Counted from the first letter of the stretch, positions 1 to 8,455 are shown. The stretch: DNA of 64,000 bases from G963666705 sp963666705 (GCA_963666705.2 CAXXKO010000014.1:150988-214987); one strand, 5' to 3'. The notes: a model not told the origin generated them from the letters alone. Numbers and translations are program-made.

Positions 1-1461
1 TGTCATGTCGAGGGGATGAGCACCCGCGAGGCCTCGCGGGTGTTTGGTGTAGACCGCAAGACGGTCCGTAAGATGCTGTCGTTCTCGGTGCCGCCAGGGT
101 ATCGCCGAAGCGCGCCGCCGAGGCGGCCAAAGCTGGGTCCGTTCACGGGAATCATCGATCGGATCTTGGAAGACGATCGGACCAGCCACCGCAAGCAACG
201 GCACACTGCGAAGCGCATCTTCGACCGCCTCCGGGACGAGTACGGTTTCACGGGCGGCTACACCATCGTGAAGGACTACGTTCGTGAGCAGGGGCTTCGG
301 TCGCGTGAGGTGTTCGTGCCACTCTCCCATTCCCCCGGTCACGCCCAGGCGGACTTCGGCGAAGCGATGGCGGTGATCGGCGGCGCGTTACGGAAGATCC
401 ACTTCCTTGCCTTCGACCTTCCCCACAGTGATGGTTGCTTTGTTGCGGCCTATCCGGCGGAGACGACCGAAGCATTCTGCGATGGCCACAACGCGGCGTT
501 TGCCTTCTTCGGCGGCGTCCCCCGATCCATCCTGTACGACAACACCAAGCTGGCGGTTGCCCGGATCCTGGGCGATGGGAAGCGGCAGCGAACGCGCGTC
601 TTCACGGAGCTTCAGTCCCACTATCTGTTCGAGGACAGGTTCGGCCGGCCGGGCAAGGGCAACGACAAGGGCAAGGTCGAGGGACTGGTCGGCTTCATCC
701 GGCGGAACTTCCTGGTCCCCGTCCCGCGTGCCGAGAGCTTCGCGGCCCTCAACGATGCTCTCGCCGAACAGTGCCGCCGGCGCCAGGCGGCGCGGCTGCG
801 GGGCCACAAGGAGACCATCGGCGAGCGTCTCGAGCGGGATCGTCAAGTTCTCTTGCCATTGCCGCCTGCTCCCTATGATGCCTGCGATAAGCGCCCTGGA
901 CGGGCGAGTTCGCTGTCGCTGGTGCGTTACCGCAGCAACGACTATTCCGTGCCCGTGGCCTACGGCCACCGTGAGGTGCTCATCCGGGGCTACGTCGATG
1001 AGGTGGTGATCAGCTGCGGGGCCGAGGTGATCGCCCGGCACCGCCGGTCCTACGACAGCGAGGACCTGATCTTCGACCCGCTGCATTACCTGCCCTTGAT
1101 CGAGCAGAAGATCGGCGCCCTCGACCAGGCCGCGCCATTGGCGGGCTGGGACCTGCCCGAGGCCTTCATCACTCTGCGGCGGCTCCTCGAAGCTCGTATG
1201 GGCAAGGCAGGCAAGCGCGAGTACGTCCAGGTGCTCCGTCTACTGGAGACCTTCCGGCTCGAGGAGGTCGAGGGTGCGGTCGGCGACGCCCTGCGGCTCG
1301 GCGCAATCGGCTTTGATGCGGTGAAGCACCTGGTACTGTGCCGCATCGAGCGGCGGCCGCCCAGGCTCAACCTCGACGTCTATCCGTATCTGCCGCGCGC
1401 CCGGGTCGCGATGACGTCCGCCAAGTCGTACATGAGCCTGCTGTCGGGGCTCGGCGCATGA
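1..1461 (+). CDS. istA: IS21-family transposase IstA (5' truncated by window edge)
   Basis: DDE transposase that cuts and joins the ends of the IS21 element together with the ATPase IstB. The reading frame is open from base 1; the ATG at 16 is internal, because the sequence before it (CHVEG in frame) continues the usual helix-turn-helix region, and MSTREASRVFGV is its recognition-helix part. The rve-type catalytic core follows, with the three acidic positions in QADFGE, ILYDN and GKVEG. The C-terminal domain is complete and ends in TGA, which overlaps the istB start by 4 bases (ATGA). No frameshift is visible, so the copy may be functional if its missing 5' end is intact. Confidence 0.92.
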   Translation, partial: CHVEGMSTREASRVFGVDRKTVRKMLSFSVPPGYRRSAPPRRPKLGPFTGIIDRILEDDRTSHRKQRHTAKRIFDRLRDEYGFTGGYTIVKDYVREQGLRSREVFVPLSHSPGHAQADFGEAMAVIGGALRKIHFLAFDLPHSDGCFVAAYPAETTEAFCDGHNAAFAFFGGVPRSILYDNTKLAVARILGDGKRQRTRVFTELQSHYLFEDRFGRPGKGNDKGKVEGLVGFIRRNFLVPVPRAESFAALNDALAEQCRRRQAARLRGHKETIGERLERDRQVLLPLPPAPYDACDKRPGRASSLSLVRYRSNDYSVPVAYGHREVLIRGYVDEVVISCGAEVIARHRRSYDSEDLIFDPLHYLPLIEQKIGALDQAAPLAGWDLPEAFITLRRLLEARMGKAGKREYVQVLRLLETFRLEEVEGAVGDALRLGAIGFDAVKHLVLCRIERRPPRLNLDVYPYLPRARVAMTSAKSYMSLLSGLGA

Positions 1462-2222
1462 CCGACACACCGCAAGTGCTGCTCGCCCACCACCTCGAGA
1501 CGCTGAAGCTGCCGACCTTCCTGCGCGAGTACGACAAGATCGCCCGGCAGTGCGCCTCGGAAGGCGTCGATCACGTCCGCTACCTGTTGAGACTCGCCGA
1601 GCTCGAGCTGATCGACCGCGAGCGCCGCATGGTCGAGCGGCGCATCAAGGCGGCGCGCTTCCCCGTGGTCAAGAGCCTCGACAGCTTCGACTTCAAGGTC
1701 ATCCCCTCGCTCAACAAGGCGCTGGTCCTGGAGCTGGCCCGCTGCGAGTACATCGAGCGCCGCGAGAACCTCATCGCGCTCGGCAACAGTGGGACCGGCA
1801 AGACCCACATCGCCCTCGGTCTCGGCCTGGCGGCCTGCCAGAAGGGCCTCTCGGTCGGCTTCATCACCGCCGCCGCGCTGGTCCACGAACTCATCGAGGC
1901 CCGCGATGACAAGCAGCTGCTGAGGTTCCAGAAGAAGCTCGCCACCTACAAGCTTCTGATCGTCGACGAACTCGGCTTCGTGCCGCTGTCGAAGACCGGC
2001 GCCGAGCTGTTGTTCGAGGTGTTCAGCCAACGCTACGAGCGGGGCTCGACCCTGGTCACCACCAATCTGCCCTTCGACGAATGGACCGAGGTGTTCGGCT
2101 CCGAGCGCCTCACCGGCGCGCTCCTCGATCGCCTCACCCACCACGTCAACATCCTCGAGATGAACGGTGACAGCTACAGGCTCAACCAGAGCCGCAGGCG
2201 TCAAACCCCGACTGCTAACTGA
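1458..2222 (+). CDS. istB: IS21-family helper ATPase IstB
   Basis: 254-residue AAA+ ATPase (DnaA/DnaC-like) that helps IstA choose a target. The start is the ATG of the ATGA overlap with istA; the longer open frame upstream is an istA shadow. The N-terminal helical domain (about residues 1-100) precedes a Walker A motif GNSGTGKT at 109-116 and a Walker B motif LLIVDELG near 172. The tail reads ILEMNGDSYRLNQSR, a segment that recurs in the eroded copy near 2.9 kb. The length is normal for the family and the frame is intact. Confidence 0.93.
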   Translation: MTDTPQVLLAHHLETLKLPTFLREYDKIARQCASEGVDHVRYLLRLAELELIDRERRMVERRIKAARFPVVKSLDSFDFKVIPSLNKALVLELARCEYIERRENLIALGNSGTGKTHIALGLGLAACQKGLSVGFITAAALVHELIEARDDKQLLRFQKKLATYKLLIVDELGFVPLSKTGAELLFEVFSQRYERGSTLVTTNLPFDEWTEVFGSERLTGALLDRLTHHVNILEMNGDSYRLNQSRRRQTPTAN

Positions 2223-2361
2223 ACCGACCACCCAGCCCACGCTTGACCCCGTGGGCCCACAGGTCCCTCCCGCGCGCGCCGCCGCGTCAGCCTGTTGAGG
2301 GCACACCGCGTCGCGCGCGGAGCCCTCCCGTGGACTACGGGGACAAGCCCGCAGCCGCCAA

Positions 2362-2413
2362 GCGGTCCCTTCTTACACCGCCGAGGTGGTCCCTTTTTGC
2401 TCCGCCATTGACA
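2362..2413 (+). repeat. IS21 right end: two 21-bp repeats and terminus
   Basis: Two related 21-bp units of the form G-[CT]-GGTCCCTT...CCGCC lie at 2362-2382 and 2386-2406, 24 bp apart start to start, followed by ATTGACA at the terminus. Such multiple end repeats are the transposase binding sites in IS21 elements. The same spacing is present in the second, diverged right end at 3115-3166. Confidence 0.75.
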
Positions 2414-2842
2414 GAGGCACGACCGATCGGGGTGTCTGATGTCGAACTTGCGTGTTTCCCAGGTCCCGTAAGGTGGCTCGCCACCGCCGCCCCCCGGCAA
2501 CTGAAGCACCGTCCCCACGAAACGCGCAAACCATATTTGGATTTGTTCGTCGAGCGACAAGACCCTGGTATCAACAAAAACGCGTTGCGGCGGCAACTCC
2601 TCGAAGGCAACGCCCATTCGGGGCACGGGGAGGTCCGGCTCAAACCAGCCGGCGGTCTCGAATCGCTTCAGGCTCTCGTGCTCTCGAAGATGATGGACGG
2701 TTTGGGCATTTTCAAAGATGGGTCCGGTCCAGGAGATTTTCGCTTCGGCGGGACTGATGACCGCCGGTTCGGCGGCCATGGCGACGGCGCCGAGGAAGAG
2801 GGCACCGAGCGTTATTCCAGTGAATGCGACGGGGACAAGCAT
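2414..2842 (-). pseudogene. Secreted protein gene truncated by IS21
   Basis: An open frame of about 143 codons begins at an ATG at 2842 (a GTG at 2878 is possible) and runs straight into the IS21 end, so its 3' part is lost. The N-terminus MLVPVAFTGITLGALFLGAVAMA followed by AEP looks like a cleavable signal peptide with an A-x-A site. The mature part has conserved-looking segments (ISWTGPIFENAQTVHHL, PVPRMGVAFEELP, then a Gly-rich stretch PGGGGGEPPYG) but I do not recognise the family. It is probably periplasmic or outer-membrane associated. The upstream side is also bounded by a second IS21 remnant, so the gene may have lost its promoter too. Confidence 0.5.
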
Positions 2843-2884
2843 TGGATATCCGATCGTGCCACTGTACCCTACCGACACCTTATT

Positions 2885-3166
2885 CCATATCCTGGAAATG
2901 AACGGCGAGAGCTATCGTCTCAACCAAAGCCAAAAACGGCGGAAATCCCCAAAAATACCTGCTTGACCGCCGGTGCAATGGTTGACCCGGTGGGTCCACA
3001 GGAACCTCCCACGCTGCTTCGCTCCGCGTAACGCAAGCGCTACACGAAGCAGCGCGGGTCCCTCCTATGGACTACCGGGACAACCCCCCAACACCGCGTA
3101 CCGCATAACGTCAAGTGGACTAGTTTTGCTCCGCCCGGGTGGACTAATTTTGCTCCGCCGTTGACA
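2885..3166 (+). mobile_element. Eroded IS21-family right end (istB tail + end repeats)
   Basis: The frame around 2885-2966 encodes HILEMNGESYRLNQSQ, matching the C-terminus of IstB in the first element but clearly diverged. It is followed by a tail homologous to that after the intact istB (compare GACCCGGTGGGTCCACAGG with GACCCCGTGGGCCCACAGG) and ends with GTGGACTAGTTTTGCTCCGCC and GTGGACTAATTTTGCTCCGCC variants at 3115-3135 and 3139-3159, then GTTGACA at 3166. Everything upstream in istA and istB is missing, so this is a relic of an older insertion of a related element. Confidence 0.75.
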
Positions 3167-3206
3167 GTGGCCGTCCTCATTCTAAAAAAAGCGAAGGAGG
3201 ATTGCC

Positions 3207-3455
3207 ATGCATGTGTCCCTGACCCCGAGCCTGGAGCATTTGATCCGCGAGAAGGTCGCATCCGGCCTCTACAATAACGCCAGCGAAGTGGTGCGCGAGG
3301 CTCTGCGACTCCTGCGGGAGCACGACGAGGTTCGGCGCCTCAAACTCGAACGCTTGCGGGACGAGTTGGCTAGGGGCGAAGGCGACCTTGCTGATGGCCG
3401 CTTCACCACGCTCTCGGGTGACGACGAGCTAAGCGAGTTCTTCGCCCGCATATGA
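3207..3455 (+). CDS. parD: Type II antitoxin, ParD family
   Basis: 82-residue ribbon-helix-helix antitoxin. The N-terminal strand-helix-helix (MHVSLTPSLEHLIREKV, then YNNASEVVREALRLL) is the classic ParD fold that dimerises, binds the operator and represses the pair; the acidic C-terminal tail would wrap the ParE toxin. The start has a strong ribosome binding site (AAGGAGG, 3195-3201). The stop overlaps the start of the parE relic by ATGA, the normal coupling. Because the partner toxin is broken, this is an orphan antitoxin that may persist by chance or by countering a ParE elsewhere. Confidence 0.85.
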   Translation: MHVSLTPSLEHLIREKVASGLYNNASEVVREALRLLREHDEVRRLKLERLRDELARGEGDLADGRFTTLSGDDELSEFFARI

Positions 3456-3664
3456 GGAAGCTCGTCGTCACGGACGTGGCGCGCGGGGACCTCGGAGGCA
3501 TCGCCCGGTATACCGAGCGGCACTGGGGTGCGGCACGGTGACATCCGGTCGGGCTACGGCGCGGCGTCGCCATCGGCCGGCACATGGTGTTCCACCGGGA
3601 AACGAAGGGCGGCGTCGCGTTCGTTCGCGTCCCGCGTGAGCGTGTGGATCCGCACCGGCGTCAG
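3452..3664 (+). pseudogene. parE: ParE-type toxin gene, internally deleted
   Basis: The frame starts at the ATG overlapping parD and encodes 29 residues of a ParE N-terminus (MRKLVVTDVARGDLGGIARYTERHWG...) before TGA at 3539-3541. The same frame then continues with the typical ParE C-terminus, GRHMVFHRETKGG then VAFVRVPRERVDPHRR. About 35-45 central codons of a normal ParE (roughly 95 residues) are missing and the junction carries a stop, so no active toxin is expected. The deletion joins the two ends in the same frame. Confidence 0.8.
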
Positions 3665-4089
3665 GTTCCGCCGGTCCGGGCCGCCAATGCCCGCGGACGC
3701 GCCGCGACAGCGTCGATGACGGCGAGCGCCTGCCACAATTCATTGGGCTCGGGCTCGGGTTCGGGCGACTCTTCCACGGGGTAGCGATAGGCGACATTCC
3801 AAATCGTCCAGTCCTCCATCAGGTCGACCGACGGCGCGATGTCTGGGAACCTGGCCGCGACCGCGTCGCCCAACTCACGAAGATCGTGGGTCTTGCGGAA
3901 AACAACACGGGCGTGCACGAGAAACCCCTTCAGAAGCTTCTCGGCCGCCTGCTGGCAATGGAAGGCGGCGACTGACGGCAACGGCGGCGCGGCCGCGAGA
4001 CAGGCATGGGCGGCGCGCCGGTCGACTTCGGCGACGGCGATCCAACCCTCGATCTGGCGTCGGACTGCGCGCGCGTCAGCCTCGCTCAT
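3661..4089 (-). CDS. HEPN-domain protein (probable toxin of a HEPN/MNT pair)
   Basis: 142-residue all-helical HEPN protein. It shows the family core FHCQQAAEKLLKGFLV (residues 43-58) and the RNase-type motif R61-x6-H68 in ARVVFRKTHDL. HEPN proteins paired with small nucleotidyltransferases act as RNA-cleaving toxins that the partner neutralises, often by nucleotidylating the toxin. The nucleotidyltransferase gene lies directly upstream and overlaps by 14 bases. A short EPEPEPE run near residue 107 is encoded by a hexanucleotide-like repeat. The 3' end abuts the parE relic. Assignment as toxin is by family and context. Confidence 0.82.
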   Translation of the reverse strand: MSEADARAVRRQIEGWIAVAEVDRRAAHACLAAAPPLPSVAAFHCQQAAEKLLKGFLVHARVVFRKTHDLRELGDAVAARFPDIAPSVDLMEDWTIWNVAYRYPVEESPEPEPEPNELWQALAVIDAVAARPRALAARTGGT

Positions 4090-4396
4090 AAACGACGATT
4101 CCTTCGGCCTTGGCGGCCTGCGACAGGGTGCCCGCGATCCGCGATTTGACCTCGAACGTCGTCTGCCGGATCGGGATCACGTCAACGGCGCGGCGGTAGG
4201 CGCGCCGCGCGCGGTCGCCGGCGCGCAACGTCCGCTGTTCGGGCGGGGCGTCGTCGTCGAGGATGACGAGGAGGTCGATGTCGCTGTCCGGGCCGGCATT
4301 GCCGCGCGCCGCCGAGCCGAACAGGATCACGCGCCGCGGCCGGAAATATTCGACCACCGATTCGAGCAGCTCGGGCGGCACAATGGGCACGGTCAT
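4076..4396 (-). CDS. Minimal nucleotidyltransferase (MNT), probable antitoxin
   Basis: 106-residue nucleotidyltransferase-fold protein. The signature GSAARG (27-32) followed by S-D39-I-D41 supplies the metal-binding aspartates of the pol-beta superfamily. Proteins of this size next to HEPN genes form two-gene toxin-antitoxin modules in which the MNT blocks the HEPN RNase. It is the first gene of the pair and overlaps the next start by 14 bases. The region upstream (4397-4670) has no gene I can support, so the promoter must lie there. Confidence 0.82.
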   Translation of the reverse strand: MTVPIVPPELLESVVEYFRPRRVILFGSAARGNAGPDSDIDLLVILDDDAPPEQRTLRAGDRARRAYRRAVDVIPIRQTTFEVKSRIAGTLSQAAKAEGIVVYERG

Positions 4397-4670
4397 GGCG
4401 AAGCCGGCTCCTCACTGGCGCGGGAAGACCCGCCATCATACCGCATACCGCGCGAGGCGCGTCATGAAACGCGGTTTCGACCGGGATGTCGTGCCAGGGC
4501 CATCGGGTAAGGCGAACCACTCGACCGCAAGGCCGATTGTTTGCGCATGACCGACCCGTGCCTACCATGAGCTTGACGGCGATACAGTGACTTCTCGACG
4601 GATCGCGACCCTCGACCAAGGGGTGCGTTCGCGACCGGTCTTGGAAGGTGGCAGGGTCCGACGCGGCGAT

Positions 4671-5246
4671 CTATCCTGTCCAGAATTCCACTTGAGACGT
4701 CGAGGACAACTTAATCTGGATTGCCCCGGGCGTTTGCACGTAGCCAACGACCCGACCGTTATTGATCAATTGGCAACTCGCCTGAGGCGGATTCGAGCTG
4801 ATGCTGATGCTCCGCCATGTAGCGTCCAGAGGCGGCGCAAGGGTCGCGTTACCAAGGACCGCGTCACCTTGACCCTTTCTCTTCAGACTAATATTAACAC
4901 TGTCAGCATAACTGTTCAATGCACCCGTAGAGTAATCCGTGATACAGAGATCAATAAAAATGCATCCCACGACACCCCACCCAGTCGCAGATGACTCTAT
5001 TTTAATCAATTCTTGTTCATAACCTGGCGCTGTGCAGTCAAATATAATATCATTTCGGCTTTTTTCTAAAGTAATTAAATTTTTTCCACCGTTTATTGAT
5101 GAAATTGGAACGCCTTTTCTTGTAAGCTGACAATACGCACTATCTGGACTTACGTTTACAATAAATTCTTGGGACGTTCCCTCTACGATAGTCGCACATG
5201 CCCCAAGAAGGGGTACAAGAGCCAATATCGCTATAATACGAGCCAT
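4671..5246 (-). CDS. AT-rich lipoprotein with PEGA-like repeats
   Basis: 191-residue predicted lipoprotein. The start at 5246 has a GGGGGA ribosome binding site and is followed by a signal peptide ending in the lipobox LLGAC (Cys17). Two related segments follow: one near residues 28-60 (VSPDSAYCQLTRKG...) and one near 150-191 (ISSNPPQASCQLINNGRVVG), resembling PEGA-type repeats common in cell-envelope lipoproteins. The second repeat stops soon after VEFW, so the C-terminus may be shortened. Base composition is far more AT-rich than the surrounding genome, which suggests transfer. Role unknown; the ORF upstream of 5246 is not supported. Confidence 0.65.
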   Translation of the reverse strand: MARIIAILALVPLLGACATIVEGTSQEFIVNVSPDSAYCQLTRKGVPISSINGGKNLITLEKSRNDIIFDCTAPGYEQELIKIESSATGWGVVGCIFIDLCITDYSTGALNSYADSVNISLKRKGQGDAVLGNATLAPPLDATWRSISISSNPPQASCQLINNGRVVGYVQTPGAIQIKLSSTSQVEFWTG

Positions 5247-5334
5247 GAGCTTCCCCCAATCTGTCAAATTATTATTATACCGACATTCCCCATATACCAT
5301 CCAAATTCGTGGAAATCGTACCACTTTCCCACCG

Positions 5335-6912
5335 CCAAGGGAACTGTATCCCCTATGCAGCCATCCGATGGCATGATTTTGGTAATCGGCCCGCGCTTGG
5401 AAGGCCACTCGGTCATTTTTCTCGCCATCCAGACACACCTCTCCTGTCGCTTTCTCCTCGCCGTCGATTCCCTCGGCCTACGCCGGAGCGGGTCTTCGTC
5501 GCAGATCATCAATCAAGCTCAGGATTTTCCGGAACAGGTCCCTCGGCACCGCCACCTCAGCCAATTGGAACGTAACGTAGCGGCCATGTCGGACAACCTT
5601 GGCCCCGATCTTCACCAGCTTGTCGCGCAACGTCGTCATCGACCAGTGCTCCACCTCCTTCGGCAAAGCCAGTGTCCTCATGAAGTTGCCCAGATTGTAG
5701 GCCAGGGCGTGAAGCTGGAGCCGAACGGCATTGTTGCGGAACTTGCGACATGACAGACGGGTCCAGTTGATGGCGTTCTTGCCTTCCTTGATGTGCTGCT
5801 CCGCCGTGCCACGGTGATTATAGAACGCCACCACCCGCTTGGTAGGGCGCGACAGATTAGTGACGATGAAACCGACGCGAGGAACCAGCTCGCCGGGGTG
5901 CCACTCCACTTTGGCCACGACACGGCGCTTCTTGTTCCACGATCCGGCCTGATAGCTGAAGCTGGCGTGGAAACGGCGAACATGGTCGGGCGGGCGACCG
6001 ACAGGTCGCGTAAGCAGATGGGCAATGTTCCGCTGGAGAATCGCGTTCGCTTTGAGGCGGATGACGTAGAGTAATCCCTCGGCTTCGAGATATTCGTATA
6101 TCTCCGGTGAGGCGAAGGCGGCATCGCCACGAAAATACAGCCGCACCTTCCTTTCCTTATAGCGCATCACCACCGGCTCCAGAACATTCCGCCATCCGTC
6201 GGCACTGTGAACATTACCGGGGCGCAGGGAACATCTCTCCAAGTCGCCGAACTGGTTGAACAGGAATAGCGGATGGTAGCAGGTACAGCCGAAGTGACCA
6301 TTGTACGCTGTTCCCTCTTGTTCGCCATGGGTCGGGCTGACGCTGCTGTCCATGTCGAGAATGATCATCTTCGGCGGATGGCGGTCATGAACCTTGTCGA
6401 TCCACACCCCGTTCATGTCGACCAAGGCTTCAACGTTCTCGTCGGTGGCCAATAGCTCCGTCTCGAAGCGTCCCATCTGGCTGGTGGAAGCGGCCTGTCT
6501 TTCGATGGCCTTGCCGCCAACAATCCAGCGCATGGCGGGATCGCGTCCCAGACGGTCGGCGTCGTTCACATCGTCATAGCCGCCAAGGCGCCCGAAAACG
6601 GACTGGCGAAACTGACCCGTCTTGCCGTGCCATCCGTTCTTGCCGGTACGGCTATCCTGGAAAACACCCTCGGCCATCTCAGTCAGGCCGAGGGCATCGT
6701 CAAGCTCCCGGTAGGCGAGCAACCCGGCGTCAGAAGTAATCTTGGAACCATGGAATTCAAGCTTCAAGCGACGGTCAAAATCGACCCGTAAACTGTCCCG
6801 TTTCGATTCACCCATCGGGTGTCCCATACCTGCTGCTCCATCAATGCATCAACATATTGATTCTTATAGCAGAATTCCCATCACGGGGCATGGAATATCG
6901 AGTTCACTTGGG
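5335..6912 (-). mobile_element. IS1380-family insertion sequence
   Basis: One transposase gene flanked by imperfect inverted ends: CCAAGGGAACTGTAT at 5335-5349 against the complement of the right end, CCAAGTGAACTCGAT, near 6897-6911 (12 of 15 positions agree). The resulting length of about 1.58 kb fits IS1380. I could not identify a convincing 4-bp target duplication, so the exact boundaries are uncertain by a few bases. The right end lies about 10 bp beyond the stop codon of the monooxygenase gene. Confidence 0.7.
5478..6827 (-). CDS. IS1380-family transposase
   Basis: 449-residue DDE transposase of the IS4/IS1380 group, intact. Acidic catalytic positions fit ILDMDSS (around residue 157), YFRGDAAFA (around 235) and EQHIKEGKNA (around 347), the last being the YREK-like region of this family. 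Either the ATG at 6827 or the one four codons later (6815) could be the start. The gene fills its element and nothing else is encoded there. No frameshift or stop is seen, so it may be active. Confidence 0.9.
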   Translation of the reverse strand: MGHPMGESKRDSLRVDFDRRLKLEFHGSKITSDAGLLAYRELDDALGLTEMAEGVFQDSRTGKNGWHGKTGQFRQSVFGRLGGYDDVNDADRLGRDPAMRWIVGGKAIERQAASTSQMGRFETELLATDENVEALVDMNGVWIDKVHDRHPPKMIILDMDSSVSPTHGEQEGTAYNGHFGCTCYHPLFLFNQFGDLERCSLRPGNVHSADGWRNVLEPVVMRYKERKVRLYFRGDAAFASPEIYEYLEAEGLLYVIRLKANAILQRNIAHLLTRPVGRPPDHVRRFHASFSYQAGSWNKKRRVVAKVEWHPGELVPRVGFIVTNLSRPTKRVVAFYNHRGTAEQHIKEGKNAINWTRLSCRKFRNNAVRLQLHALAYNLGNFMRTLALPKEVEHWSMTTLRDKLVKIGAKVVRHGRYVTFQLAEVAVPRDLFRKILSLIDDLRRRPAPA

Positions 6913-6922
6913 AAATGGGGGC

Positions 6923-8392
6923 TTATGGTTGTTTGGCCCCTCCGTCCAGCCCATAGCCGGCCATGAAGCCGTCCACCATGCCCGTCACGTTGTCCCAGTC
7001 GTAGTTGCGGAAGGCGTGGCCGCGGGTGACTGTCGTCGGCCCCGAATAGAACATCTCGTACTGGAGGTGACGCGAGCCGAACTCGGAGCCGAGCGCGTCC
7101 CAGGCCAGCTTGAAGAGCTTGACCCGCTCCTCGGACACGAGGACCGGGGATTTCTGGGTGCGGCCGATGAGGTCCGCGATCTCCGGGTTGGCGAAGTCCT
7201 TGTGGCTGGAGGGCAGCATGATGACGCCGCCGCCGGCGAGCTTGCGGATCGCCATCACCACGTCGGGGTAGAGCTGCTGGCCCAGCACCTGGGCCGAGCA
7301 CAGGAGCCGCCGGTCGGGCACGAAATAGCCGTGATAGGCCTCACCGCCCGCTTCCATCCCCTTGACCAGCCCTTCGATCATACCCACCTGGGCGGCGAGG
7401 TGGCCGAGGGTCTCGCGCACCTGGGGATAGGCGATGATGCCATTCGCCTCGGCGATGCGGCGCGCGAGGCCGAGGAGGAAGCGGAGCTTGACCATCAAGC
7501 GGATCTGGCACTGGTAGTTCTGGAAGACATGCGCCCGGGTCTCGTGCCACTGGGCGTGCGCCATTGCGATGTCGCGCAGCATGAAGACCCGATCCCACGG
7601 GATCTTAACCTCGTCGAAATAAACGACGGCGTCGTTCTCGTCGAAGCGGCTGGCGAGCGGATGGTCGAAAGCCGAATCGGCCGCGGCCTCGTAGGACTTG
7701 CGCGAGAGAATCTTCACTCCCTTGGCGGCCACGGGCACCATGGCGGTGAAGGCGTAGTCCTCGTCCCCCTCATGATAGACCTGGAAGCCGGCGACCATGA
7801 CCTCGTCGCAGAAGATGGTGCCGGTCCCCAGCATCTTGGCACCCAGGATCGTTATGCCCTGGCTATCCTCGTCGCAGATATGGGCGGCCAGATCGGGGTC
7901 GGGCTGTTCGCGAACCGTCTTCGAGCGGTCGGCCTGGGGATTGATGATGACGTAGCTGAGGTAGAGGTCGCGGTCCCGAGCGTAGGCGAAGTAGTCGACG
8001 AGCGCCCGCGCCCGCCTGGAATCGTAGGCCTCGAAGACCTCGATGCCCATGACCATGCCGCCCAGGACCGAGGCGACATGGTCGGGCGAGCGGCCGATCA
8101 TGCCGCAGGTCGCCTCCGCCACGGCCGTGAGCGCCTCGCGCCGCTCCACCAACTCCCCATAGGACCGCGGCAACTGCCACATGCGGCCGACCCGGGCGCC
8201 GCTCGTCGGCGATTCGAAGGTCTGGCGTTCCAGGTTCGCCGGCGCCGCCTGCATGTCATAGAGGCCGGCGATGGACTCGGCGGCGTTGCGAAAGGCGGGA
8301 TGCGCCGTCACATGGTCGATCCGCGCGCCGTCGTGGTAGACCGCGCGGCCATCCCGCAGGCTCGCGATGTAGTCCGCCCCATTCCTCGCCAT
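6923..8392 (-). CDS. 4-hydroxyphenylacetate 3-monooxygenase-type oxygenase (HpaB family)
   Basis: 489-residue member of the HpaB/PvcC flavin-dependent monooxygenase family, which uses reduced FAD from a separate reductase to hydroxylate phenolic substrates. The acyl-CoA-dehydrogenase-like fold is seen in order: N-terminal helical part, a central beta region (ITILGAKMLGTGTIFCDEVMV) and the C-terminal four-helix domain (LLCSAQVLGQQLYPDVVMAIRKLAGGG). The start at 8392 is preferred because AGGAGG lies 8 bases upstream; an upstream ATG lacks this. The substrate is not determinable and no reductase (HpaC) gene is nearby. The gene ends just before the IS1380 end. Confidence 0.8.
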   Translation of the reverse strand: MARNGADYIASLRDGRAVYHDGARIDHVTAHPAFRNAAESIAGLYDMQAAPANLERQTFESPTSGARVGRMWQLPRSYGELVERREALTAVAEATCGMIGRSPDHVASVLGGMVMGIEVFEAYDSRRARALVDYFAYARDRDLYLSYVIINPQADRSKTVREQPDPDLAAHICDEDSQGITILGAKMLGTGTIFCDEVMVAGFQVYHEGDEDYAFTAMVPVAAKGVKILSRKSYEAAADSAFDHPLASRFDENDAVVYFDEVKIPWDRVFMLRDIAMAHAQWHETRAHVFQNYQCQIRLMVKLRFLLGLARRIAEANGIIAYPQVRETLGHLAAQVGMIEGLVKGMEAGGEAYHGYFVPDRRLLCSAQVLGQQLYPDVVMAIRKLAGGGVIMLPSSHKDFANPEIADLIGRTQKSPVLVSEERVKLFKLAWDALGSEFGSRHLQYEMFYSGPTTVTRGHAFRNYDWDNVTGMVDGFMAGYGLDGGAKQP

Positions 8393-8455
8393 ATCCGCGA
8401 CCTCCTGGCAGTGCCGGCGCAAGCCTATCAAGCCAGGGTGCCGGGGACGTAGATG

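Larger units (their letters stand above)
1..2413 (+). mobile_element. IS21-family insertion sequence, 3' part (left end outside window)
   Basis: The segment carries the two overlapping genes typical of IS21 (istA then istB) and a right end with the terminal TGTCAATGG read inward from 2413. The left end lies before the window, so element length and target duplication cannot be given. The right end interrupts a secreted-protein gene on the minus strand. Family assignment rests on both proteins and on the paired 21-bp end repeats. Confidence 0.9.

Noticed and set aside
4397..4670. Possible small gene between the MNT and lipoprotein genes
   Set aside because: Short frames only, no ribosome site or family resemblance; I see nothing in this stretch beyond the MNT upstream region.
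6857..8452. 531-codon plus-strand ORF opposite the HpaB-type gene
   Set aside because: The minus-strand frame has conserved family sequence and a good ribosome site; this one has neither.
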